A stretch of DNA of 10,937 nt from Larix sibirica (Eukaryota; Streptophyta; Pinopsida; Pinales; Pinaceae): the NCBI GenBank assembly GCA_004151065.3, contig NWUY0300028766.1, forward strand, positions 18,782 through 29,718. The letters run 5' to 3'. The notes beneath the pieces are model-generated. The model had not been told where the DNA came from and searched no databases. It saw only the letters and a list, made by a program, of their open reading frames with translations. The position numbers and the translations under genes were made by a program. Positions 1 through 7,598 of the stretch are shown here, in pieces. Within the stretch, counting starts at the first letter, position 1, and every line of letters begins with the position of its first letter.

Positions 1-752
1 ATAATTGATGAAATGAAATAACCCATAAATCCTTGCAACTTCTTCAATGGTGGTGGCCAACAAAATATTTATAGGTCGCCATATTTGGGCCATCCAATTA
101 ATGACAATGAGTGAATCACCAATGACTTGCAGCGGGTCGATATTCATAGATAACGCCATCAAAAAAGTGTATTTTAAACTCAACAACTCGGCCTTGTTGT
201 TGGTGCTTGGCCCGATGGATGCCGTGATACACGTACTTCGATGAGCTGATCGATAAATAACCCCACCGGCACCCCTAGCAAATTGGTCTCCTAGAGCCGC
301 GTTGTCGAAGAAACACCATGGTATATTAACATCACTAGTTTCCGAGTGTATAATTATGGTCCTTTATGGGTTAACACATCAGAAAGATATATCAGCAATG
401 ACCAAACTCTGTACAACATAGACATTGGGGAGACTCTAGAGCGATCCTCTAATATAGCTTGGTTCCTGGCTTTCCAAGTCGACCACATTATGATGTAGGG
501 GAGTGCCCGCCATCGACCTTCAATAGGCTGCTCGTGCCATGTAGAAAGAGCCTGAGTGACGTGAGTTCCTTTCCAATCAAACATCATACCAGAGAGTGAG
601 TGTATAAGTTGCCAAATCCTTTGTATATATGAACAATCAATGAAAATGTGATCGATCGATTCGGACTGTAGTTGGCATAGAGCACACCGTCCGGGGCACT
701 CGTAGATCTTACTTAGATTATTCATAAGCGCATGTGTTTCGAGCAGAGGCAA
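1..752 (-). pseudogene. LINE ORF2 3' part: zinc-binding and RNase H domains (partial, frameshifted)
   Basis: Read on the minus strand, 752 to 354 encodes the zinc-binding domain found after the reverse transcriptase of plant L1-type LINEs. It shows C-x2-C-x8-H-x4-C (codons near 684-686 to 633-635), followed seven residues later by the usual Trp. After a stop at 354-356, the adjacent frame (360 down to 1) is fully open and encodes an RNase H domain. Visible in it are a first Asp in an FDN context (304-306), Glu in KAELL (187-189) and Asp in GDS (115-117). In LINEs this pair of domains closes ORF2, whose product copies the element RNA into DNA at the target site. The change of frame near 355 breaks the protein. 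The start of the zinc-binding region near 740-780 also looks frameshifted. The reverse transcriptase and endonuclease are not in the window, and the last part of RNase H lies beyond base 1. The family call is firm; the exact clade is not. Confidence 0.85.
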
Positions 753-835
753 TCACATAGATTTTGAAAATTTGATAGAGACCCCAAAATCCAAATGCAT
801 TGAATTAATGCAAAAGTTCAAAAGGATAACATATT

Positions 836-845
836 GCCACGTGGC
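836..845. promoter_or_regulatory. palindromic G-box-like motif
   Basis: GCCACGTGGC is a perfect 10-bp palindrome around CACGTG, the core bound by plant bZIP and bHLH factors. No gene is visible beside it, so a chance match in repeat DNA is quite possible. Confidence 0.25.
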
Positions 846-1066
846 CCATACACATTACCATGCAATACAGATATATTCCATTTGGTTATTAAAAAGCCAA
901 TGAAGCATGAATACACAATTTCTATACATTGCGCATAAACCGAGGAGATAGACACTATGTTTACACGTGTTGCTGCCTAGATCTTGACTTCCCGTTTTAG
1001 CAGTATAAGTACAGGCAATAAAGAAAACAACAAATCCGATTGATCCCGTAGAAGACACTGAAGTAA

Positions 1067-1130
1067 TTTAGTCCTTTACCTTTTCATGTATATCCCATTT
1101 TAGTCCTTTACCTTTTCATGTATATCCCAT
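1067..1130. repeat. 32-bp tandem duplication
   Basis: The 31-base segment 1067-1097, beginning TTTAGTCCTTTACC, recurs exactly at 1099-1129, giving a 32-bp period. A weaker third start (TTTAGTTCTTG) follows at about 1130. The exact identity of the two copies points to a recent slippage-type duplication. Confidence 0.9.
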
Positions 1131-1699
1131 TTAGTTCTTGCATTTCTCATCCTTTGCCATCTCTCACCGACCCTCGCCATTTGATTTGTGTTAGTACTTG
1201 GTTGAAGAAGATGTTAGGGTGGCCATTTAACATGTTCCAATCCATGAAACTATGTTAAGTTGTACAAAGCATATAATACTCGAGAAGGAAAGGTCTCAAA
1301 GCATGAGCTAACACTAGTTTCAAATATATTTCAGTGGTGTGTTGCCAAATCAAGTTAAATTTCTTTCTGTGTGGAGTGAAGTCCAACAAGATGGGTTAGG
1401 AGAATATAAACAAGTATTTTGGCAACTAACATACTATGAAGTTAATAACTTTAGTAAATATAGTTTGTCTCGTTAGGAGACTTCTTCCTTGGGTCGGACA
1501 AGCAGGTGCAAATATTAGATGAAAAGTGTTTATGTCACGGGATAATAAGGATCCAACGCAAAATTGATGGTTTCATTTCCTTCCTTGGTCATGTGACACT
1601 GCCCAAATGCCACTCCTAGTGATGAGGTCATCCTAGGGCAGACTTGCCATACTATGCCTTCACTTACTTATGTGTATTCTTACTTAGTTAAACATGTTA

Positions 1700-2502
1700 T
1701 TACCAGAGTGCACTTAACCAAGATCACAACACAAGAATAACATGAGTATGGGTTGGGCATTACTTCAATGGGGTGCGCCAAACATTTTATATATATGTGC
1801 CAAATACAAGTTATAACAGATGGAGGGTGCTTCAAGCAGCCTCTTCGAGAGTGCACCCAAAACTGACAACAATTCCTCCTTACATAAACCCCAAACCACC
1901 AGAGACAAAAACCTCTTTGGCTTCCAGTTGTCCTCCCTGTCACACCTGCAGGTTTTCCTCCTGCGACACTTGTCACTCGGTCACCTTAACCAACCAACTT
2001 CAAGTCGTGTCTTCCCTTGTTGTGGCAAAGACTTACACCCAACTCACACTTTGCTTGTTCATTGATGCCTCCTCTACATGTTGCATGCTCCAATCTTTGT
2101 GCACCTAACCATGTGCCAAGTGTCACACCTTATGTATCTTCCCTTCATACTTGCACCAACCTATTGGATGCACTTCCGTTGGGGCTCCTAAACTACGCTA
2201 ATTGGGTTCCCAAGTCGTGCTATGCCATGGGTCCTCTTGCTAATGTCCATTTGTGGGCTCCCAACCTGTGCTCCCACTTCTTTGGTCACTTCGCTAAGTG
2301 TTGGAATCAGTGCATCGCCACCACATGTCACTTCCTTAGTTTCCTTACACGCTCTCGTCCACATGTCCTTGCATCATGTTGAGCACCCAAGTGTGGTGTG
2401 GATGTGTCATCTAGTCTATCTACCTCAACTTGTTGGACCATCATTCGAGTGTGCCTCGCCTTGGCATGGGCGTTTAGCCTTGCATCAGGGTAGGGATTTG
2501 CA
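1700..2502 (-). repeat. candidate 3' LTR of the chromovirus relic
   Basis: This stretch lies directly downstream of the pol stop (2543-2545, minus strand), where a Ty3/gypsy element has its polypurine tract and 3' LTR. On the minus strand a purine run, GTGGAGGAGGAA (2503-2514), is followed at once by TG (2501-2502), the expected tract and LTR start. A TATA-like run on the minus strand at about 1784-1798 would fit an LTR promoter. The far end is not defined, because no CA end or target duplication could be settled and the partner 5' LTR is absent. The many open frames here carry no known motif. This is inference from position and two short signals. Confidence 0.4.
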
Positions 2503-2514
2503 TTCCTCCTCCAC
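2503..2514 (-). other. candidate polypurine tract of the chromovirus relic
   Basis: On the minus strand this is GTGGAGGAGGAA, all purine except one base, lying about 30 bases past the pol stop and immediately before a TG dinucleotide. This is the position where plus-strand DNA synthesis is primed in LTR retrotransposons. The call rests on composition and position only. Confidence 0.4.
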
Positions 2515-2542
2515 CTAACTTGTTGTCATCCTAACAATGTTG

Positions 2543-2817
2543 TCAGGCCTTCTTTGTAGGCACCCTGTGAGTCTCCTCAAACTCGTGTATTTTGTCTTCT
2601 TGCATCCATATTGACTCCTTCCTTTCCCAACTATTTCCTTCCTCCAGCAAGTCCCTCTAGCTAATGAAGTAATCATGATGACTTGTCCTCGATGTTTAAC
2701 ATAATGGTGTGCCAACACCTTCTCTACCTCACGTTCTGATCGTTTTGCAGTCATTGTGGGAGATATGGATGGAAAGTTCCTACTCAGATTGTCCTCATCA
2801 TACCAATAGGCCCTCAA
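2543..2817 (-). pseudogene. C-terminal chromodomain of the chromovirus relic
   Basis: Beyond FHVS and a TAG (2818-2820), the minus strand reads LRAYWYDEDNLSRN and then SEREVEKVLAHHYVKHRG, which matches the start of the chromodomain fused to plant chromovirus integrases. Near 2670 the frame changes. The rest is found in the neighbouring frame as YFIS, a TAG where the family has Trp, RDLLEEGNSWE, and DKIHEFEETHRV, ending at TGA 2543-2545. The Trp position is part of the aromatic pocket of chromodomains, so even read-through would damage it. This domain is what identifies the element as a chromovirus rather than another Ty3/gypsy lineage. Confidence 0.88.
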
Positions 2818-4045
2818 CTAGCTCACGTGGAAAAATGGATGAAATATGTCCAAGTGTTTCGATAGCTTCAACTGGTGGGAAAATTTTCCCACCTTCTCAA
2901 TAATCTCAAATGGTCCTTTAAATCTCCACAAAAATGATCCCATTATTCCTAGTGTTGCTTTGAACTGTTCCTTGTTGAGTTTGAAAAGTACCTTGCCACG
3001 AACCTGAAAGTCCACTTCTCGCCTTCTGCGATCTACCCATCTTTTCATCCAATTGACTGCTCCTGTAAATTGGATGCGCTCCATCTCCAACCTGTCCTGC
3101 AAATCCTTCATGAAACTTATCGTAGTAGGGTTCTATACATAAGAATTGGTAGCAATGACATGAGGAATTAAAGGTTGTTGCTTCGTTGCTAACTCAAAGG
3201 GACTATAACTTGTCACCAAGCTAGTCTGCATGTTGTAGTTTCACTAGGATGCATCCAAAAATTCCATCCAATCCTACTGGTATGCTCGCACAAAGTGTTG
3301 AAGGTAGTCTTCCAAGAGGTTATTGGTTCGTTCCGTCTTTCCAATGGTCTGTTGATGGTAGCTCAAACTCATCAGTAGCTTGGTCCCCACCAACCTAAAC
3401 AAATTCGTCCAAAAGTGACCTGTGAATTGGGTGTCCCTGTCTGACACAATGCTCAACGAAATCCCACAATACTTCACAACATCTCTGAAAAACATCTTTT
3501 CTATGTCCTCGACCTTGTAGGGCATCTTCATCAGAACGAAGTTGTCATACTTCAAAAACCTTTCCACCATGAATAGGATCTTGTTGTATCCTTGCGAGAC
3601 TAGAAACTGTGTGATGAATTCCATAGAGACACTCTCCCAATGTATCTATAGTACAGGCAACAACTCGAGTGGACCTGCTCACATCTTGGTGTTGGGATTG
3701 TCTTGCTAGAAAACAAGACAAGTCTCGATGTACTCCTCAACATCATGCCTCATGTACTCCCAATAGTAACCTCGCTCCAAGAGTTCCAAGGTCCTTTGTT
3801 TCCCTGGGTGACCCTTTCAAACCAAGTTTTGACACTCCCTCAACAATTTCCTCCTAAGATGAGTTGTTTGTGCCACATACATGAAACCACCAAAGTAGAG
3901 TAGTACATCCTCAACCCAAAACCTTCTCATCTTGCCTTCCTTCAACTATTTCAAAATGTTCAAGGAAATGGGGTCGCTCTCCAATGCCTTCTTGATCCAT
4001 CATCGCAATTTTGAGGTAACTTGTGCAATGGGAACCTCCCACTAC
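2818..4045 (-). pseudogene. integrase with zinc finger, chromovirus relic
   Basis: From about 4045 the minus strand reads one frame through to 2818. The N-terminal zinc finger is recognisable (GHPGKQRTLELLERGYYW, then TCLVF), but only its second His (3808-3810) and first Cys (3718-3720) remain. The first His is Gln, and the second Cys is Phe next to a TAG (3706-3708). The catalytic core at 3624-3274 has SDRD (3433-3444) and TERTN, with 35 residues between Asp and Glu as in DD35E integrases. The earlier core Asp is Glu here (SMEFI). The core frame continues past TAG at 3274-3276 through SPFELATKQQPL to the C-terminal module at 3111-2818, which ends in FHVS. In the family, integrase joins element cDNA to the host chromosome. 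Eleven in-frame stops rule out function. Confidence 0.94.
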
Positions 4046-4166
4046 TCCCTTTCTCTAAGTTTGAAAGTTGTGGCTTCTGGCTCAACTCATCGACTGTTGT
4101 GTTAATTCTACCCGATCAATACTCCAATTTCATATAAAACACTACCAAGAAATATTTCCATAATTC

Positions 4167-4500
4167 CTACTTGGGTGACAACTTCAGTTGTGTGGAGAAG
4201 TAGCTTGTTTCCACATTGTCCATCTTCACAACAAATGGATTTCCTAACAAGTAGTGTCTCCAAGCTTGCAGGAAATGCACCAGGACAATCATCTCCTTCT
4301 CATGAATGGAAAATATTCGTTCATGATCCTGCATCTTCATGCTCTCAAAGGCCACCGGATTCCCATCTCGTGTAAAAAATCCCTCGATGACGAAGTTTGA
4401 AGTGTCTGTTCACACCTCAAACATCCCTTCAAAGTCTGGAATTTTCCACAAGGGTGTCATCAGAAGTCTACATTTTAGCTCGCAAAATGTTGCCCGACAC
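4167..4500 (-). pseudogene. RNase H domain of the chromovirus relic
   Basis: After a frame change near 4500, the minus strand reads a Ty3/gypsy RNase H. It has PDFEGMFEV, a TGA at 4410-4412, then TDTS carrying the first catalytic Asp. Next come HEKEM with the catalytic Glu, the WRHYLLGNPFVVKMDN block with the next Asp, and the KLSPK end. A TAG at 4167-4169 stands where the family has Gln. The three acidic residues I can place are all present, so the domain is broken by stops and a frameshift rather than by loss of the active site. A connecting segment with a TGA at 4116-4118, in place of the family's Arg (EY-R-PGR), leads to the integrase. Confidence 0.92.
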
Positions 4501-4639
4501 TTCTCTTGTCCAATTTCAAGGTCTGTTCTTCTTCAACAACTCAGTAAGTGGCACAGATATATTAGAGTAACCCTCAATGAACTGGCGGTAGTAGTTTTCT
4601 AAACCAAGGAAACTTCTAACCTCTTGAAATATTCACATC

Positions 4640-5206
4640 TCTTCCCAATCCACAATGTATTCTACCTTCTTCAATTCTACGAGGATGCATCCCCGTCCAA
4701 TCCAATGATCCACAAATGGAATCTCTGTTTTCCTAAAGACAGGCTTCAATTTCTTGAATTATAATGCTTGATTCTTCCTCAACGCCTTAATGAATTTTTC
4801 CAACTGCCTCTAGTTCTCTTCCATGCTTTTGCAGAAAACCAAAATGTCATCTAGGTAGACCACCATCATTGTCTTGTCTAGTAAGAGCCTTAACACATCG
4901 TTCATGAGGGTGCAGAACATGGTAGGAGCATTACAGAACCTGAAAGGCATCACAAGAAACTCAAAGCTTCCATACCTTGTCATGTAGGTCATCTTGTACT
5001 CATCACATTCCACAATCCTCTCCCAGTAGTACTCCTTTCTCAAGTATAACTTTAAGAAAACTTTGATCTTAGCCATCTTGTTGAAACAATCGATTGCCAA
5101 TGGTAGTGTAATGTCCCTAGTTTTGACCCTTGACATAATTATCTAAATGATGTAATCGATAGAACTTGGTGAGGAGCTCAAGGAAAAGACCCTACCATGG
5201 ACATCT
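4640..5206 (-). pseudogene. reverse transcriptase domain of the chromovirus relic
   Basis: The open piece 5136-4810 contains the core of a Ty3/gypsy reverse transcriptase: a TRYGSFEFLVMPF stretch and the catalytic VVYLDDILVF motif (YLDD codons about 4846-4857). Where the family has an Asp in the K-[IL]-D-L motif, this copy has Tyr (KLYL), so the first metal-binding residue is lost. Upstream of 5136 the frame runs through a TAG back to SSSPSSIDY. The family normally carries about 16 more residues between SSPFSS and the (V/I)DY, so a short internal deletion is likely (inference). Downstream, the same frame passes stops at 4810-4812 and further on into a segment that includes DHWIGRG and [13 protein letters not shown], the usual link between reverse transcriptase and RNase H. 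Confidence 0.93.
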
Positions 5207-5216
5207 CGAATATATA

Positions 5217-5239
5217 TGTGTGTGTGTGTGTGTGTGTGT
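5217..5239. repeat. (TG)n microsatellite ending at an undetermined base
   Basis: An uninterrupted TG run, preceded by ATATATA, ends at an N (5240). Recognisable chromovirus pol stops just on its left and unrelated AT-rich DNA begins on its right. The N in a dinucleotide run suggests a sequencing or assembly uncertainty, so the true length of the array and the continuity across it are not certain. Confidence 0.95.
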
Positions 5240-5240
5240 N

Positions 5241-5636
5241 AGAATCTATTTTTAAATTGGATGATAACAATTTGACTAAAAACTAAATTTGAATTTTAAA
5301 AACACCATACTTATCATTCTCTAGTGCAATGTCAAAAATATTAGTTTGTCCATTAACTAATCAAAACATTCAATGTTCATAATTCATAAATACCAACGTC
5401 ACCTATTTCCAATTCAAAATATTTAATGTTAGTGATAGATCCTTTCCAAGATTGAAATTGATGCCCTAAACTACCCTTACCATCTGCTTTCATTGCATAC
5501 GATGATTGGTGCATGTTTTTGATATTTTCTTTGGAAAAGGTGATGTGCTCCTCACATGTCAATTCACAAGGTGTTAGTGTTATTATATCTTTTGGTTCAA
5601 AAATGTTTTTAATGTTAAAAAAAATAACATCTAAAA
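5241..5636. other. AT-rich unrecognised stretch between two (TG)n arrays
   Basis: No known motif was found. A minus-strand frame, open from 5712 to 5377, begins with alternating Thr-His encoded by the neighbouring TG array and then about 85 ordinary residues (including DVIFFNIKNIFEPKDI) that I do not recognise. It looks like neither gag nor protease, so it does not supply the missing part of the chromovirus. A chance open frame in AT-rich DNA is the simplest reading. Confidence 0.4.
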
Positions 5637-5681
5637 TGTGTGTGTGTGTGTGTGTGTGTGCGTGTGTGTGTGTGTGTGTGT
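5637..5681. repeat. (TG)n microsatellite with one interruption
   Basis: A run of 45 bases of alternating TG, broken by a single C at 5661. It is the second TG array within about 450 bases. Confidence 0.95.
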
Positions 5682-5947
5682 CAACGAGTGATGTGGTTAG
5701 AGAACCATGCATTGGACACGTGCAACAACATTGTAAATGTGATTGATAATAATAAATAATTCAACAATTGACTATGCAAGGCAACAAGAACAAGGGGCAT
5801 GATCATTCTTAGGTTATGGAGGGACATAATGAATCCATAAATCCAATAGATGAGAGCCAAGTGTCTTAGAGAGGATTGATGAGCCATCAATTGTCAGCTT
5901 GATTCATGCACCCCAATCACTTAATGGTTCCAAGAGGGAGGTAGTTG

Positions 5948-5962
5948 AGACAATTATTGTCT
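5948..5962. repeat. short inverted repeat AGACAAT-T-ATTGTCT
   Basis: Seven-base perfect arms flank one base. A similar sequence (AGACAATAATGTCTT, 8176-8190) lies in the last 100 bases of the recognised 5' LTR. Here it lies 50-64 bases before a similar TGTGACATAG. It supports, weakly, the idea of an old LTR end at about 6012. Confidence 0.5.
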
Positions 5963-6005
5963 TGGGGATAGGAAGGTGTGGATCTGAGTTTCCTTGTGTC
6001 TTAGT

Positions 6006-6027
6006 TGTGACATAGTTGTGTTAGAAT
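6006..6027 (+). other. possible decayed LTR end and primer-binding site
   Basis: TGTGACATAG here (6006-6015) is identical to the sequence that joins the 5' LTR to the primer-binding site at 8260-8269. The next 12 bases, TTGTGTTAGAAT, match TGGTATCAGAGC at 7 of 12 positions, and most of the mismatches are transitions. No gag was found after it. This is a suggestion only. Confidence 0.3.
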
Positions 6028-6234
6028 TGGGATGGGAGTTTCTTATTGGGTAAGCAACCAATCGAATTGATGACATCTTTAAATTTCATTCTAGTTGGGG
6101 GTGGTGTAGTAGCCTATTAGTAAGTCTGTTACTCAACCTATCAGTGAGACAGTCATCCGGTTAATGACTTTACATGGTGAACTAAATCAGACCTTCATGG
6201 GTGTATCTATCTCACTCTACTTGGTGTGCAATTC

Positions 6235-6252
6235 ATTATTATTATTATTATT
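6235..6252. repeat. (ATT)6 microsatellite
   Basis: Six perfect ATT units. Confidence 0.95.
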
Positions 6253-6753
6253 CACTCATCCATCCATCAACCCATCTATTATTCTCATCGGAGTGGAAGG
6301 AGTCGACCCTTTCCTGAGAGGAAGCCAAACCTGAATAGCGATAAAGTGGAGAGTGGATCTAAGATCTGGTTTGTGGTCATAACTGTGAGTTGAAGAATGC
6401 AACTATTATGCATTCCGCTATTGATCTAGGCAGCAAAGTGGTATTGGATTACTCAGTTGTTAGCTTGATCTTAATAATCCTAAAATTGTGTCAAAGACCT
6501 ATGTGACAGATTCCGTTCCAAGAGGTATGAGTTGGGATAGCAGAGTGGTGAAGCATTGTGAATCCTTAGTTGCACACCTGAGAGGTTTTGTTTCATTTTT
6601 TTTGATGTCAGCCTGGGTATAACTTCCCATTATTCGGGTGGTAATAGAGTGGTTTGTTGGACAATGACCAAAGTGATTCCTTGGAGCCATTGGTTGTGCG
6701 CATCCAAGATTTGTAAGCCTTGGAAAACAAAGCCTATAGGTAGATGATATGAG

Positions 6754-6906
6754 GTTTGGGTGATATCTCTACACACACACACACACACACACTGGTATAA
6801 CACCTGGAGAAAGGTGACGCCCGAGGGACCGTTGAGCGGTGAAGGGGTACTTTCTTAGTGTTGTGTGGGGCACGTATTGTGGACCCCAAGCTAGCCGAGT
6901 TTGCAT
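6754..6906 (+). repeat. triplicated LTR module, left LTR copy 1
   Basis: Begins GTTTGGGTGAT and runs through TGGTATAACACC, a GAGGGACC segment and TGTGTGGGG to a GGACCCCAAG block. A (CA)n microsatellite (about 6769-6792) has expanded inside it. The corresponding copy in the other LTR is at 9880-10020. Confidence 0.85.
6769..6792. repeat. (AC)n microsatellite inside the left LTR
   Basis: About 24 bases of ACAC repeat occur here, where the matching position of the other LTR (about 9897-9906) reads only TGCACGCACT. The array therefore grew in this LTR after insertion, or shrank in the other. Confidence 0.9.
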
Positions 6907-7050
6907 AGAGCATTTATGGTTTTGGGGATAAACCGAATCTGAATTTTTTCCTACTTGAATTGTTCTAAATCCTGAGAAGTGAATAAAGTGTTGAGCACCA
7001 AGTGGATTGGGATCCATAGTGGTTGCACTACCTCTCGAAGAAATAGTGGG

Positions 7051-7148
7051 GTTTGGGTTGTATTTCTACGCACGCACTAGAATAACACCTGTGTGGTTTT
7101 GTGTGGGGTGAGTATTGTGTAACCCAAATTAACCGATTCTATGCAAGG
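7051..7148 (+). repeat. triplicated LTR module, left LTR copy 2 (short form)
   Basis: Starts GTTTGGGTTGTATTTCTAC and ends near CGATTCTATGCAAGG. It lacks the central stretch of about 50 bases (GGAAGGTGAT to GGTACCTTCTT) seen in copies 1 and 3. The same short form occurs in the other LTR at 10166-10260. Confidence 0.82.
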
Positions 7149-7239
7149 TTGATTATTGGTATTGAGTGCTAGGGTGGTGTAGAGTGTGGAACTAACTAAG
7201 ATACTAGTGAAGGTCGTGACCGCTTGGTGGAATAACGGG

Positions 7240-7380
7240 GTTTGGGTTGTCTTTCTACACACACACTGGTATAACACATAGAGGAAGGTGATACCTAAGG
7301 GACCATTGAGCAGTGAAGGGGTACCTTCTTGGTTTTGTGTGGGGTGGGCATTGTGGACCCCAATCTAACTAAGTCTGCAT
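7240..7380 (+). repeat. triplicated LTR module, left LTR copy 3
   Basis: A full-length form, from GTTTGGGTTGTCTTTCTAC to AAGTCTGCAT, with the central GGGACCATTGAG segment present. The matching copy in the other LTR is at 10354-10492. Confidence 0.85.
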
Positions 7381-7432
7381 GAGGTTCCTGTAACTATGTG
7401 GTGAGTCATTAGTTATCATTTCCCCTCTACTA

Positions 7433-7598
7433 CCTATATAATCATGCTAACCCAATAGAGGCTAGATTGGCTTGCGAGTTGAGTTTGTATGATTGCGACA
7501 CCCTATTAACTCAATAGAGGTTGGCTTGGATTGAGAATTGATTTTGTATGATTGTAACATCCTATGAAACCAACAGAGGCTAGATTTGTTCTGGCCTT
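7433..7598 (+). repeat. tandem repeats of about 59 bp, left LTR
   Basis: Three tandem units occur: 7433-7500 (68 bases), 7501-7559 (59 bases) and a partial unit from 7560. Each follows CCTAT, then AACCCAATAGAGG or similar, GGCTTG or similar, and (in the first two) TTTGTATGATTG. The first unit contains the TATA-like box. The same set is found in the other LTR at 10547-10713. Confidence 0.85.
7435..7442 (+). promoter_or_regulatory. probable TATA box of the left LTR
   Basis: CTACTACCTATATAATC is almost unchanged at the matching place in the other LTR, inside an LTR upstream of the primer site and gag, as expected for the promoter of the element. The call rests on motif and conservation. Confidence 0.6.

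Larger units (their letters stand above)
753..1700. other. unrecognised intergenic stretch
   Basis: I find no convincing coding sequence here on either strand. Short open frames occur, but they show no known motif. The first 30 bases or so may be frameshifted LINE sequence. The rest is AT-rich and holds two small features: a palindromic G-box-like core at 836-845 and a 32-bp tandem duplication at 1067-1130. It may contain very old transposon sequence that I cannot identify. Confidence 0.5.
2543..5206 (-). pseudogene. pol: Ty3/gypsy chromovirus pol relic (RT - RNase H - integrase - chromodomain)
   Basis: Followed on the minus strand from about 5206 to a stop at 2543-2545, the domains run in standard Ty3/gypsy order: reverse transcriptase, RNase H, zinc-finger integrase, then a C-terminal chromodomain that places it among the chromoviruses. 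Such polyproteins copy the element RNA and insert the cDNA; the chromodomain is known to steer insertion to certain chromatin. The reading frame changes near 4500, 4050 and 2670, and I count 20 in-frame stops (11 TAG, 8 TGA, 1 TAA). Several key residues are also lost: the first catalytic Asp of reverse transcriptase, two zinc ligands of the integrase finger, and the first integrase Asp (now Glu). Gag and protease are absent, and the relic begins abruptly beside a (TG)n array. The family call is very secure; the clade within chromoviruses is not resolved. The relic cannot encode a working product. Confidence 0.95.
5682..6548. other. unrecognised stretch before the gag-only element
   Basis: There is no convincing coding sequence on either strand. 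It contains a 15-base palindrome-like sequence (5948-5962), an LTR-end-like and primer-site-like stretch (6006-6027) and an (ATT)6 run. It may include a very old LTR from a relative of the plus-strand element, or the true upstream part of that element's 5' LTR. Confidence 0.4.

Noticed and set aside
47-244. 65-residue plus-strand open frame
   Set aside because: It is the reverse-strand shadow of the LINE RNase H domain, whose catalytic pattern is clear on the minus strand.
836-845. G-box as the promoter of a host gene
   Set aside because: No supported gene lies on either side within the window.
1773-2518. Overlapping plus-strand open frames rich in Ser, Thr, Pro and Cys
   Set aside because: Several frames are open at once with no motif, as expected from a pyrimidine-rich strand; the stretch fits the 3' region of the minus-strand chromovirus better.
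3669-4602. Plus-strand open frames across the integrase and RNase H region
   Set aside because: They are shadows of the minus-strand pol, which shows conserved domains in order.
6769-7277. Minus-strand open frames in the LTR modules, repeated at 9813-10523
   Set aside because: They recur only because the LTR modules recur; the readings share no known domain and are interrupted differently in each copy.
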